DNA from: Coturnix japonica
Lineage: Eukaryota > Chordata > Aves > Galliformes > Phasianidae
Assembly: GCF_001577835.2 (NCBI RefSeq)
Contig: NC_029519.1
Coordinates: 30,504,539-30,568,538, forward strand
Length of the DNA: 64,000 nucleotides
Direction: 5' to 3'
The notes under the pieces: model-generated
The model's database searches: none
What the model was told of the DNA's origin: nothing
What the model saw: only the letters and a program-made list of their open reading frames with translations
Position numbers and translations under genes: made by a program
In this document: piece by piece, positions 36,088 to 48,669 of the stretch
How positions within the stretch are numbered: position 1 is the first letter of the stretch
Layout: each line of letters begins with the position of its first letter

Positions 36088-39000
36088 CTAGGAGTCGTCA
36101 TAGAGGGGGTTGTTGTAGTTCCCCCAGGAGCCGTAGTCATGGTCGTCCAGCAGCCTTCCATAGGAGGAGTGCCTGTGGGGAACATGGCGCCATGTTAGCC
36201 TGCAGAAGGTGAAATGAGTCAGGGGTGCTCATGCAGTGGGCCAAAAAGCTGTCATCAAACTCCTCAAAGCCCATATGCATCCTTCAGAGGGACAGGAAGA
36301 ATGCCCAGTGCTTTGCCACTGTGCGTATGAGGACAGCATGGAGTTTGTGGCACTTGCAGTGTGGACAGCAAGGCGCTGGCTGGTGCACAGCTACGGGAGC
36401 CCTGTTTATTGTATTTTTTTAACACGCTGGCTGCTTTGGTGCTTTATTAGTTCTTTTACTGTGGGGTAAAATAAAAACAAAACACATTTGGGCCTTCACC
36501 ACATTGTTTTTGAGGTATCTGTGTAGAAAGTGGTTTGCCACCAGCACACCCCACCTCAACCAACCACCTACAGAACACGCCAGAAATAGCACTGGGAAAG
36601 GCTCATCACCTCCACAGGACCACCTGGGAGGGAGAATGAGCCCCTGCCATGTTTTGGGGCACACCTGGCAGTAAACAGGAAGGTTGGAATTAGGATAGGT
36701 TTAAGCCATTCTGCAATCCCATGATTAACATGAGACTTCTGCTCATCTAGATCTTGTTAGGCCACACTGCTGCTTACTGCCACAGGCACAGCAAGGCGCA
36801 AGCCAACAGCTTGCCCTGGGGAAAACTGCTGTTTATGGCTGCTGGCTGAGCAGCATCTCTGGCATTTGAGCAAGGCTTTTGTAAAGCAACAAAGAAAGCC
36901 CTGGCTTTCAATAGAGACATGATGCAAAAGACTGGGACTCAAGGCCCTGCAGAGGGCCAGCCTTACCTGATCTTGAGGTACGCTGCCGCCCCAAAGACCA
37001 GCACCACCACCACGATGACCGTCACGGTTATGGCCACGATGCTGCCTGCAGGGAGCACCAGAAAGAGCAGCACTCAGCTCCTGGTGCCAGTGCCAGATAC
37101 ATGTCCTGAACTTCAATCCCTGCAATTCTCCCCAAAAAATCCCTTATGGAGGCTGCTGGGCCCCTTCCCTTAACACGGGGCAGATGGGTTTGGGATAAAA
37201 CAATGGTCATTTTTCCACTACTGCAGACCTGGAAGCCCCAGAGCTACCATCTATTTCTTAACCAGAAGCTTTAAAATCATCTCAGTCTGTTCTTTGGTAA
37301 AAAGGTTTTGGGGGGTCCAGCAGCCCCCAGCAGAGGAGCCTGCAAAATCCAGCCCTTGGAGCTGGACCTTTAAAGGCACAGTCCAGCCTAAGTCATTCTA
37401 CGAAATCTGGGCATTCTCCTCAGTGTTCCTGCCAGCATTAGGCAGCACTAAGTGCCAAACCAGGGCTGGAAGCCATGCAAGGCTGAGGCTCCAGCCACCT
37501 CCACCTTCTAGCCCTTTAACCCTTCTGGGCTCGCAAAGGACAGGTCAAAGCTAGCTTCATGCTGTCTGCAGAAGGGAGAGAAGAAATGTACATCTTCTCA
37601 TCTCAAGTCACAGTCAAGAGGCTTCCTTCCTTTCCTCCTTGAATTTTTCAAGTAATCTCTGCAGCTAAGGGTTTTATTCACATCTGAGTGCTTGAGTGTG
37701 GGTATCCACAAACCCTTGCCTTTACAGATGACACAGGCTCCCCGAGGAAGCACATCAGGAGAGCTCAGCTTTGCTTGCAAAACACAGTGAATGTGAAAAT
37801 AAGTGAAAAATTACTGGGGAAAAAAAATGTAGCTGGCAAGGGCAGGAAGAAGTTAGATACATATTGTGTGTGCACAGAGAGGGGTGCTGCTCACCTGCAC
37901 TCAAGGCATGTGGGACCTCTTCTATGGTGACACCAGTCGAGGGAGTGCTTTTGCCTTCTTCAGCCATGCCTTTGGTGGGGCTGGCCACAGTCTCTGAGGG
38001 GGATGTTGGCTCCATGGCCAGGCTTGACACAGCCATTGTCCCTGGGGAAGGGACATCCTTCATCAGTGCCGATGGCTGGGTGGAGATGGCTGGTGAGAGC
38101 AATGCTGTCCCAGGGGATGAGTGCAGGGTGCTGCTGTCAGGGGAGGAAGAGGAGAAGGATGCAGGTGTGCCCACAGGGCTGGGATTTGTCCCCAAATCTG
38201 TCGTGCCTCTCGCCAGGCTGGAATGTGCTGTCCAAGGACTCAAGACCGTCTCCAGGGTTGGTGGCACCGAACTGGGGGCCACTGATAGGCTGTCTGCTGC
38301 AGTGACAGTGTTTGTGGGGGTGGAGGCAGTGGACAGAATGGCCGTGGTGCTCTCATTGCGGCCACCCACCTCAGGGGACACTCCATTACTGGTGGGTCCC
38401 TCAGCGGTCAGAGGTGTAGACTGATGGGGAGCTGCTGTGGGGACAGACGTGCCCCCTGAGCCTGGCCCTGCTGATGTCCCCACCACTGGGAAGGGAGCAA
38501 GGGACAGTGCTACAGGGTCATCACCAAGTCCTGGCAGGGAGAAAAATAAGCATTAGTAACTAGGAAACCTTTGTGAGGTCTCTGTGGCCATCACAACAAT
38601 GGTAATGGGAACTTCCTTCTCCACAGCTCCTAGAAACACAAAGCCAGCCAAAATCTCCATCTAGAAGAAAATGGTGGAAAGGAGGGTATTCTTCCTGCTC
38701 CCGTTGCCAGGCAGTGGGTTAGAGGACCTCAGCACTCTGGGAACCCACATCCCACATATCCCAGCCCATTTCCCTTCAGGACTCAGCTCCTATCCCAGCC
38801 TGGCACCCCTGTCCCCAACACCCCTCAGAGCAGGCAGCAGCAAGGTCCACACAGCTGGGAACTGTGACACAGGATGCCTCTTTCTTCCCTCAGTTTTCTT
38901 GTGCATTCATTCATTCATCTCCATTTCTTAACATAAAGATGAGTCATTCTTTCCCCTGTCCCCACCAGTGGCTGCTCTTTTTTTTCTTCCTCTCTTCTCT

Positions 39001-42000
39001 GTTCTCCACAGGGCCGAGCTCAGCTCTGAGCCACCACTAGCAGCTCCATGGGCACAGCCAGACTGGAGGAAGAGTGTGCCAGCAGCAAGTGACATCAGGG
39101 GGAATTTTTATTCCCATGCTCTCACTTACATATAACCCCACAGCATCCTAGCATGGGTCTACATGAGAACTGAGGACAAAAATCTCAGAACAATACTGAT
39201 TTTTGTTGCCATCCAGAAGGCCAGTTCCCCCAAAGCCCCTTGCTGGTGGCACCAGGAGAGCTGGCTCCAAACCCCAGGTGCCCCCAGCCACAGCCCTGAA
39301 GAAGGCAGCCACCCATTCCCATGGCCCACAGCAGGAGGCACCCAAAGTTCTCAGCTGGGTTCACCAGGAGCACTGGGCAACACCTTTCCCAAGCAACAAG
39401 TGCTGCCCAGGCAGCTGGGAGGATTCAGTGCTGCAATCTGCATCACCACCAAGGCAGCTTCCCTGTCAGCAAGCACTGGTAATTCCAAAACACAATCACA
39501 GCAGCAGGCACATAAGCCTCTGCAAAGGAAGGTGTAGAACACACATCCACCATTTTAAGAACTCTGCACCAGTGGTGGCCAAACTAGGGCAGAAAGTAAT
39601 TGCCAGGTGGTGGCTGAGGACATGGACATACTGACAACCTGAATCAAGCACCCTCCAGCCCTGGGCTTCTTGAGATCAGGGCTGGGGCTGTACCTCAATT
39701 GCTTTGAAGTAATGCTTCCCACATATTTACTGGAGCACGTCAGCCGGATGCAACAGGACCAGCAGGTTAAAGGCTGCCACCCCAGCTTCTCACAGGAAGC
39801 TCCAACAAGACCCTCAGTGGGCTGGTGGCACCCTGAGCACTCTGTTAGCTCTGTGAGGTAAATGCTCTGCCTTTCATGGAAAGGAGCAGCTTGCTGTCTC
39901 CCTGGTCCCCTTGCTTCTTGCCTGAAGCCTCACTCCGAATACCAGCCAGATCTGTACTAAGGAGGCAATACTGTGAGGTAGTGTTTGCAGAATTACCCCC
40001 TGCTCTTGAAGAAAGCCATCCCACACTGAATGGCAGGGATGGATGGGCTCTCTTGCAGGAGCAGCAGCCTGCTCCTGTTAACAACCAAGAAGGAGACCTG
40101 CTATGGGACAGCTTCCCTTTCAGTCCCCATGGATTCAGAAATTCAAAACACATCCTCACCCCTGCTTGGTTTGGGGTTTGGTTTACCCAGTGTCTTATGT
40201 GTCCTTTGGGCCAGCAGCACCACCATGGTCTGCCTGAACGTCTGGGGCAAACTAGAAGGGATCCTGCAGAGCTGGCAGTGCTGCTGGCTGGGATGAGTCA
40301 GAAAGTTTCTGATAATATCTACATGGCACGAGTGCAGCTGGCCGCACAGCCAGGTCTGAGCGCATGCCTCAACTGGGCACTCATCCCCATCAGTCACAGG
40401 TCACAGGCATTGCCCAGGAGAGCTGAAAACAGCTCTGTGCTCTAGGGATCCCACTGGCAACCTCAGGTTCTTCCCAATAAGCCACCGCATCCCACAGGAC
40501 AGCCCATCCTCCTGGTGCTGGGCGGCATGCAGCAAGCCAGATCCTCTACAAGCACATCTGAAAAGGTGAAGAAATGCTGAGGTGGTGGTTCCCTTGTTTG
40601 CTCAGCACCTGGGATGCGACTGTGAGCAGTAGCCAGAAGAGTGAACTGGAATAAAGGATTAAAAAAACACCAAAAATCTTTCCTTCAAAGCACATGACTT
40701 CAGAGGCAGGCAGGGGTTGTCAAAGCAACTGAAGGACATCAGTTATCAAAGGATACCACGCATAGCTCAACTCTGAGGAATTTGCCCATCTAATTCCCTT
40801 ATGGCAGCAACTGCCCTGCAGGAATCTGGATGGGAACAGAACAGGATGGGAAGCACCAGGTAGCCATGCACAAGCAGTGGCTTGGCACAGCACCCTGCAC
40901 CACCCACCTTCCAGCCCCACATGAGCTCTAAGTGGCCACTGGCGTGAGTCGTCCTCTTGGAGAAGATGGGAAATCCCTCTAACATGAATGCTTACATTTT
41001 CAAGAGCATTAATAACAGTCACCTGGGAAACCCCAGGGAACACCACTGAGTGTGTGGATTGATTCCTATTGGCATGCTGCTGGCCCGGTTAGTCCATGGC
41101 AAGCAGAGGTGATGTCTCACCCTCACACAAGCTAAGCTCTGCTTTAGCAGCACATACCTAGCCTGGGCTGGGAGCCTCATTAGCAGCGCATTGCTCATCA
41201 GCACTCAGAGCAGGCTGTTACTCCAGCTGAGAGGCAACGTGAAAACAAGACAGCTCCAGCCCTAGAAAAATGAAATTGGACACGACAGCTGTGCCACAGC
41301 AAGCTGGCACCCAGCAAGAGGTGGAGATGGTGCTCTCAACCAGCTTCCATTTGACATGCTGCACCTGATACAGCCACCAGAAGGTCCAACTGACCTAACC
41401 CACATGGGGAATGCAGCTCTCACCCCACATTAACACAAACCCATGGGGGGATGCTCCCCAGCCATCACGTTTTGCTGCGTGCCTGCCTCAGGAGGCCAGT
41501 GGTACCACTTTGGGGAATAGCATGGCTGTTTCTTTCTCTTCTTTCCCAGCAGCTTATCTTGGCTACAACAGCTTCCACACTTAATCCAAACACCCTTTCT
41601 GAAAGATGGGAATGCAGCAAAGAGCAGTGAATAAGTTCACCCAGGAGAGAGCTCTCTTGGCTGCCCAGAGCACACCTATTCCATGCAGCAAAGCTAGGTG
41701 CCACTTCCCATCCCAGCACCAGCTATGGGGCAGGTACAAATAGAAGCACATGGGTAAGACACAGCATCAGGTTTTTTCGCTTCTACATCAATGTTTTCTT
41801 TTTGTAAGCAAAAATTAAGGGCAATCTCAACATCTGCCCACAGGATCTCCCAGGGGCAGATGCTGCTCCATCCCCATGCACCACAGAGTGCTGGGGGCTA
41901 CGAGCAGAGTGAGGCCCTATTACAAAAGCTGCTGGCTGCAGCTGCTGGTGCTGCTGAGAGTAAATGGAGAGCTTTATGGGTGATAAATTATAAATGCTGG

Positions 42001-44178
42001 CAGTGTTATGTGAAAATACATAGCTTGGGATGGTTTATTCATGCAGTCTGTTTGGAGAAGCAGCTGACCCTTCTGAACCAGGAGCACTTGCTCTGGATGG
42101 GGAGTTCAGTGGTTCCTTACCCACAGATGCACGCTATGCAAGCTCTCAGCGGGAAGCAGTAGAGTGACCCCTGACTCCCCTGCTCCTGCAGCACGCAGTG
42201 CTTTATTGCTGTGTGGAGCAGTAAAACAGTATATATTTAAATATAGGGCAAGGGTTTCCTGCTTGTAACCTTGTTAGTTAAGCCTTCACCTCTGTGGCCA
42301 GTGCTTTCCTGTACTGTACTGCTGCTCCTTCTCCTTTTCTGCTGTCCCTTCTCCTTGCTTGTGCTCAGCTTACGGTGCTTCTGCTTTCCAGCCTGACGCT
42401 GGCAGCCTGCAGCTGCGATGCAGAGCTCCCTGCTATGAGCACATGCAGGCAGCGCTGGGTTCTCTGCCTAGATTGCTGCTTTTTCTGAGCGCACTAGGAG
42501 CTGGGCAGCCTCACCTCCTGCTGCACAGCTAGGTCATGCTGACAGCCACACAACATCTGGGGAGGGCAGCGAGGGGAGGAGAAAGACAGGGTCCAATGCA
42601 AATGCAGTACCAAAGCTTTCAGTGAAAAAAAAGAATCCCTGGCACTCAGATCACATGTACCCTCGGTCGCTTTGACTTAATGGCTAGCTGGGCTGGCTTC
42701 CTGCATGGTCATTAAATGGGTTAAGCCTAATTGCTCCCAAGCCTGAAGCTTTCTGTAGTTCAAAGAAACAGGCACGCAATGGAAACAAACATGATGTCTG
42801 CGTCCATCACCTGCTCTCCTGTGTCTGTCCCCTTGGGAGAGGCTGTCCCAGGTGTCCCCCTGCCTGCCTGGGGACAAAGCCACAGGGGTCTTGGTGCAGA
42901 GCACTCACTGAGGGGATATTTCCAGCCCAGGGAGCAGCAGCTGCCTTCCTGTGGGCAGCCCAAGGAGTGGAGAGGATGGAGGGATCCTCTGGCTCTGGTT
43001 GGTCCCTGTCACCCTGTGACAATGAGGGGATGTGTCTTTTGTTATGGGCGCTGTCATGGAGGAGCACCAGCTGTGGGACAGATTCCCCCAGAAGGATCAG
43101 AGCGACTGCAGAACTTTGCTTTGTGTCTTGCTGATCCTGAGCTGTGACAAAGATAAAAGGTGCTGAGATGGGTCTGACAGGGCTTTGGTCCGGTGTCCCA
43201 CAGCAAGGCTGGGAGCAGATGAATCTGCCTTCTGAGTACAGGAATGGTCAAAACTTCCTCCTCCTTTTCTCAAACGCAGTGTGAGATGCTATTATCTCAT
43301 TAGAGGGGCAGGAAAAAGCCTGGTGATATTTGGTACTTGCCAAGCTGCCTTCTCTCCCAAAGAATGAGCTCAGAGCATATTTAAATAATAATTTGTACAG
43401 TTGGCTGGGTTGTTTTTGTTTTAAAGGTGGAAAAGTTTTGGGTTTTGTTTTTGTTTTTCTTGTAAATAACATTTCAGTGCAGAAAATAGTACATATATAA
43501 ATATATAACATATGTATATGTAAGATTCATGCCCGTGTGGAAGCACCCCAAGAGGCACGGAGTTGGCAATTTCCCAGTGGTCTTCCACAGGGTCCCAGCG
43601 ATGCTGCCAGGGGATGCCCTAAGAACCGTGCTGGCTCGGCTCGGGCACTGGGAACAACTCGTCCCCAGCCTCAGCATGGTCAGCAGGCGCAGGTGGGACG
43701 CTCGGCTGGAGATGTCCCAGGAACAGCCGACCCGCTCCGGACCGTCTGGTCCCCGAATGGCTGAGCGCTCCCGCACCTCACCAAGCCGGGCACTGCTCGG
43801 TGCCGCCGTGCCACGCACAGCTCGGCGTTAAATGCTTCCTCATCCAACGCGTTTATCCCCGCGCGGGGCTCGCCCCTTCGCCAGGCTCTTTCCCCCTCCC
43901 CGGGCTGCCCCCAAAGCCTCCCGAAGTCCAGGGGTGCTCCCGGAGCGCGCCTCTGTGTGTACCCGCGGACACGCGTGGCTCCGGGCTGGACGCATCCCGA
44001 CCGTCCCCGGGACTCCCGGCCGGGAGGGCAGCTTCCCATAGAGCCTCGGAGCGCCCCTCGCATGACAAGGGCGAGCAGCGCGGTGTCCCCCCGCGTTCCC
44101 CTCCCACGCGCGACCCCACCGCTCACCTGCGGGCAGGAGGAGGAGGAGGGCGAGGAGGAGGCGGCAGCAGCAGCCCAT
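36088..44178 (-). CDS. PARM1: PARM1, mucin-like type I membrane protein
   Basis: Four coding exons on the minus strand: 44178-44127, 38530-37895, 37045-36967 and 36172-36088. They give 283 residues; human PARM1 has about 310. Exon 1 encodes a signal peptide ([17 protein letters not shown]). The large second exon is a Ser/Thr/Pro-rich mucin-type ectodomain with few Cys. Exon 3 gives the juxtamembrane [10 protein letters not shown] and the membrane helix ([20 protein letters not shown]). Exon 4 gives the cytoplasmic tail [14 protein letters not shown] followed by [10 protein letters not shown]. Tail and helix match human PARM1 almost residue for residue, while the ectodomain is recognisable only by composition. 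The family is linked to androgen response, Golgi/endosome traffic and cell survival. ACCATGG is a strong start context. Introns of 5.6 kb, 0.85 kb and 0.8 kb carry no other gene; 37340-37410 may be a CR1 scrap. Confidence 0.93.
37340..37410 (+). repeat. Possible degenerate CR1 3' tail in PARM1 intron 2
   Basis: CAGTCCAGCCTAAGTCATTC resembles the CR1 terminus (CCAACCTAAATGATTCTATG) on the plus strand. The match is short and diverged. Confidence 0.35.
38531..44126 (-). other. PARM1 intron 1
   Basis: A 5.6 kb intron between the signal-peptide exon and the ectodomain exon. I see no coding exon, RNA gene or clear repeat in it. There is an AT-rich stretch at 43480-43520 (TACATATATAAATATATAAC), and the sequence becomes CpG-rich from about 43800 toward exon 1. 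Confidence 0.6.
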
Positions 44179-45900
44179 GGTCCCGGCGGCGCGAGCAGCC
44201 GAGGACGGAGGGAGGGAGAGACGGAGGGAGGAGGCGGGGGGAGGCATCGCCCGCCCCGCTCCCCGCCCCCCGCCCCGCTCGCCGCCCGCAGCGGCACCGA
44301 GAGCGCAGCGGCACCTGCTGGCACCGGCACCGCGCAGCCACCGCTCCCCCCCTTCGGCATCGCGCTGGCTGCAAACGCCACGCGGAGACCGTGAGAAGCC
44401 TCGGAGCCCTCGCTGGGCACCGTCCTCTGGCTCCAGCTGCCGTCTGCACGGCCACTAACTCCTGCTCTCATCGGCACCGGCCGCTTCTGCGTGGCCACCT
44501 CACCTGGTCTTATTGGAGTGGGTTTCCCCCGCCTAGTTAGTTGGCACGGTCATTGGCAACAAATTCTTCAGCACGTTTGATGCTTAAGAGGTTCTCTGAC
44601 GTTTTGTTTGAGGGATTCACCCGCCATCGGCTTCTCCTGACCTCCTGCACCCTCTCAGCTGGAAACTCTTCCATCTGTGCGGGCAGAAGGGTAGCACTGA
44701 GATGCAGGCAGCCGTCATAGCAGTGCCACCAGCGAGGAAGGGGGCTGGGATCTAAAGAGGGGAAATCCAAAATGTTGAGGAGAAAGAGGATGCTCCAGGG
44801 GAAAAGAACACGGTGAGCTGGCTAAGCAGGAAGCACTGCTGAGTGAGGGGGGCTCTAGAAGTAGCAGTACGCAAAAGGGGGATGGTGGAAAGAGCCGAGC
44901 AGCTCGGCCCTCGGGTGGTGCGGCACGGTCAGATATCCGAGAGCCGAGCCTGGGAGACTGCAGGAACTACGGCATGTGGTAAATATAGGATATCCGAACT
45001 GCTGCGCTGCAAACAGACAGATAGGGTTCCCTAACGGAAGAGGGTGCGCACACCCCCGTTGCCCGGGGGCCCACACAGCCCGTGCAGAGGGACCCGGTTC
45101 GAGGCACACGCGGGCCAGCAGGGCCGCCCACCGGCCGGGCGTGTGCGGGAGCGGAGCCTCGGCGGGCGGCCAAGCGGGGCGGCTGCCAGCGCCGCGTTCA
45201 CAGCCGCCATCCCGCGGCGTGAGGTCACCGCTTTCTTTCCAGTCCGTCATTCCTCCCCCTGAGCTCATGCGGGCGCGGACGAGCCGGGAGGCCGCCCCGG
45301 GGATGTGCCACCCTCTTGGCACCCGCAACCCCGCACGGCAGCCCGGGGCTCCGCGTGAGGGTGTTCGGGCGGGCGCGAGCGAACCCCCGTCCCGCAGCGC
45401 TCGGGCCGATCCGCCCGGGGTGAGAGCGAGGAGATCCGCTCCGGGGGTCCCACCGCAGGTTTCCGCGCCGCTGGGGGGAGAGGGAGGAGAAGGAGGAGAC
45501 AGAGCCGCCCCCGCCCCGCCCCGTCCCGTCCCGCCCCGCCGCAGCCACCGGGCACCGGGCACCGGGCAGGCGGAGGCTGCGGCGCTCATGGAAACGGCGG
45601 CGGTCCCGGTCCCGGGCGGCGGTCCCGGCCCCCTGCTGCTGTGCCTGGCCCTCGCCTCCGGTAAGCGGCGGCACCGCGGCCGCGCGGGGGAGTCCGTCCC
45701 AGCACGGGGCTCGCACGGTCCTGGAGCGATCGCGCCCCGTGCTCCCCGTCCCGTCCTGCCCTGGCCCATCCCGTCCTTCCCGGCTCCTACCTGGTGCCAT
45801 CCCCGTGCCCCGCATGCCGTGCCCCGCGTGCCCTCCTCGGTCCTGTCCCGGTGCTCCCCGTGCTGTGTCCGTCGGGTTGATACCTTGAAGTGGGGATGGG
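43800..45900. promoter_or_regulatory. Shared CpG island between divergent PARM1 and BTC
   Basis: CpG-rich DNA covers both first exons, with 1,409 bp between the start codons (44178 on minus, 45588 on plus). The centre, about 44540-44990, is less GC-rich, so there may be two adjoining islands with separate promoters. GC-box-like GGGCGGGG and CCCCGCCCCG clusters lie near each start. No TATA box is obvious. The very long open frames here on both strands result from high GC, not from genes. Confidence 0.7.
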
Positions 45901-48304
45901 ATGCTTCTGGCATCTGGCAGCAGGACCCTGCCTGCGAGCAGCCTCAGTGCTGATGGACGTCTGGGTGCGTGGACATGTGCACACGTGGACACGTATTTTG
46001 CTGTCCTAAGCAGCGCCAGCAATAGAGGATACAAGGCAGCGAGTGCCTGCCCCTGTGGTGCCTGCATCGGAACAGAAGTGCCCCTCCAGCACTAAATGAG
46101 GAGGCGTCCTACCCCAGAGCCTCTCTTATGAAGTCATTTGGTTTGGCTGCCTTCAGGAGCAGCTCAGCCCCGCTGCCATCCATCACCCCCACCTACTGGG
46201 TGGCTTTCGGGCAGCAGGCAGCCCCGTGGGACCCAGATGTGCCCTCTGTCACGAGCAGCCCTGGGCTCGGCCCTTTGGCGGGGCTGCGTTGTGCTCACCA
46301 CACCAACACCAGGTGCCCACACCCACGCAGGGGAATGGTGCCTGACCTGTTCTGGGGCTGCGGTGCCCAGCACAGGAAGATGAGGGCTGTGGGATCCAGC
46401 CTTGGAAAGACATCTGTGCTGGGTGGGCTGAGAGCTGACTGCCAGAGACCCCACAGTGCTGCCATTACCCACACCATCCCCATGCCACCACCCTGTTGAG
46501 GGGAGGCTGCCTGAAGGAGTCTTACAGAAGGAGGGCAGCTGTTTGCCGTAAGGGTGGGGAAGCTGCCCTGCTGGGGTCTTCCCGTGCTGGGGTGAAGTCA
46601 GCCTGCAGCTGGTGCTGGGGGGGGCAGCCGGGCCTCAGCTCTCATGCTGGAGACTGCACCCAAGCTTATTGGCTCTCAGTCACACGACGTGTGCAGTTAC
46701 AGCCACGCTGCCTATATATAGTCTGGAGGGACATGGGTGCCAGGAAAGACTCTGCTGCTGGCTGGGGGACTCAGGAGGCTGACCACTTAGTCCCTCTGCC
46801 ATTACCATGGGGCCCTGGCAGGCAGGCCAGGTGGCCAAGCAGCACAGCACACCCGCCCACTCCTCGCCACATGATGAGGATGTGCCCCTGGTGACATGCT
46901 GCCCTGCCGAGCACCTGCCCCACCAGTGGGACCTGTCCTGTGGGAAGTAGCGCTGTGCTGGGTCATCCCTGGTACACCAAGATCTGGTTACTGCACCACC
47001 GTGCAAACCTCCCTAAGGCTGGGCCAGGGAAGCTGTCCCTTTCCCATCTGAACCCATGAAATGACACAGCTGGGGTGAGTGCCTGGGTTTGCCCCATGAT
47101 GGGTTTCCCCTGTAGCAGCAGCAGGGATGTCACAGCACCTGGTGCTGGTGTGGTGACATCTGAAGCCACCAGGGCTGGTTTGCAAATCAGCTACCTCGTC
47201 CCACTGCCAGCAGTTTTTGGACACCCAGGCTCTGCCAAAGGGGCTACCTGGGGCTCTGCCAGCCATCCTCATGTCCCCCAAACCCTTCCCATTGTCTCCT
47301 ACCCCTCTGGGCACCCCAGGTCGCACCACCGCATGGGCAGCATGCAGGCTGCAGCGGGCCCTGGCTGGGTGCCCGCAGGTGGGCAGCGGCATCCCTCCCT
47401 CCACACCTGGAGAAAAGCTGATGCCGGTGAGGCAAAGGGGCCCCTCCCCGTGGCTGCCAGCCCCCCCGTCCCTGCTCAGCCACTCTCCTTCATTCCAGGC
47501 CTGGCACTTTTCAGCTGCGTGGGTGCCGATGCCAACGTGACCGAGGGGCTGCCCTGCGAGGGCTGTGCAGGTGAGGAGGGGTGGGAACGGAGCGGGAAAC
47601 CGCCGTGTTTTGTCTGGCACAGAGGCCAGCTGCCGCTTATCGGCACAGCGGCCAAGGCCGTGAGCCGGCAGCTCGGGGCCCCCGCTGCATCCCGTCCTGG
47701 TCCCTGCAGGTAACGTGACGCAGCTGCGGCGGCGGGGACACTTCTCGCGGTGCCCCGAGGAGTACCGGCACTACTGCGTCAAGGGGCGATGCCGCTTCCT
47801 CGTGGCCGAGGCGGCGCCGGCCTGCGTGTAAGTCACGGGCGGAGGGGACGTGCTGGCACGGGGGGACAGCGCGCTGCCGGGACGGGGCGGCGGGGGGTGC
47901 GATGCGGCGGCTTTTGGACCTGTGTTGTTTGTCCCTTGCGCTGCGGGGCAGATGCGAGCGAGGATACACGGGGGCGCGGTGTGAGCAAGTGGACATCTTC
48001 TACCTGCGAGGAGACCGGGGCCAGATCGTGGTCATCTCCCTCATCGCCGCCGTCGTCACCCTCATCGTCTTTGTCGTCTGCGTCTGTCTCTGTGCTCAGT
48101 ACGTGGGGCCGGGGTGCGGCATGCGGGGTCTGAGCTGCCGGGAGGGCTGCGGGGCATCGCCGATCCGCTCATTTCTTTCATTCCCGTCCCCTCAAAAGCC
48201 ACTGTCGGAAGCAGCGCAGGAAGAGGAAGGAAGAGGAGATGGAGACGCTGAACAAGAACGCGCCCTCGAGGAGCGAAGACGTGCTGGAGACGGACGTTGC
48301 GTGA
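45588..48304 (+). CDS. BTC: Betacellulin, EGF-family growth factor precursor
   Basis: Five exons: 45588-45660, 47499-47570, 47710-47827, 47952-48098 and 48199-48304. They give 171 residues; human BTC has 178. Exon 1 is a signal peptide (LLLCLALASG). Exons 2-3 carry two N-glycosylation sites (NVTE, NVTQ). The EGF module spans exons 3-4 with six Cys in the family spacing: CPEEYRHYC, VKGRCRF, PACVC, YTGARC. The intron between the fourth and fifth Cys is in the position I recall for EGF ligands. HFSRCP, HYC.KGRCRF and FYLRGDRGQI are betacellulin signatures. A membrane helix (VVISLIAAVVTLIVFVVCV) and a basic, then acidic tail (RKQRRKRKEEEMETL) complete the proligand. The shed form activates EGFR and ERBB4. 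The 1.84 kb intron 1 holds nothing else that I can see. Confidence 0.96.
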
Positions 48305-48416
48305 AGGGGCGGGGGGCAGCGGGGACCCCTGAAGCTCCGACAGCTGCCCGCCAGGAACCTGCGGGCGGGTCCCAGCGCCGGCCGGGTGGGCGAGGGGTCG
48401 CGCTTGTCACGGTGCT

Positions 48417-48422
48417 AATAAA
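48417..48422 (+). terminator. BTC poly(A) signal
   Basis: AATAAA lies 113 bp after the BTC stop, followed by GT-rich sequence (GGGGTGTGACC, GTGTCTGCGTGTCG) suited to a downstream element. The 3' UTR would be very short. Confidence 0.75.
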
Positions 48423-48594
48423 GGGGTGTGACCGAAAGCCCACGCGTGTCTGCGTGTCGCAAAGGTGCCTCCTGCCCCGCCGTGCACGCTGCCCTTTATC
48501 TTCCGTCCCAGCGCAGGGCACAGCGGGACGCCCCGCTCCCAGCGCCGCCGCACGACGGGGACTCAGCCTCGGGGCGGTGTTGTGCCGTGCAGCG

Positions 48595-48669
48595 CCGCCA
48601 GGGGGCGCCGTTAGGAGGCTGCGACAGCAGGGGGCGCTGCAGGGCACGGCACGGCCGGCAGGGGGCGCT
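48595..48669 (+). promoter_or_regulatory. Cluster of three CTCF-like motifs in one orientation
   Basis: Three copies of the CTCF core appear at 48595-48609 (CCGCCAGGGGGCGCC), 48624-48638 (ACAGCAGGGGGCGCT) and 48655-48669 (CCGGCAGGGGGCGCT). They are 29 and 31 bp apart, all on the plus strand. Each fits the CCASYAGRKGGC-type consensus closely. They lie about 175 bp beyond the BTC poly(A) signal, in the spacer before GSR, where an insulator or loop anchor is plausible. Binding itself cannot be judged from sequence. Confidence 0.7.

Noticed and set aside
37864-38424. A 186-codon plus-strand frame
   Set aside because: Antisense shadow of the PARM1 mucin exon, whose minus-strand frame has flanking splice sites and homology.
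43680-44498. Long open frames on both strands around PARM1 exon 1
   Set aside because: Same GC effect. The minus-strand frame holds the real PARM1 signal peptide only in its middle, bounded by a proper splice donor.
44855-45913. A 352-codon minus-strand open frame and a matching 325-codon plus-strand frame across BTC exon 1
   Set aside because: These are long only because the CpG island lacks AT-rich stops. They have no domain, are Arg/Pro/Ala/Gly-rich and are inconsistent with the spliced BTC gene.
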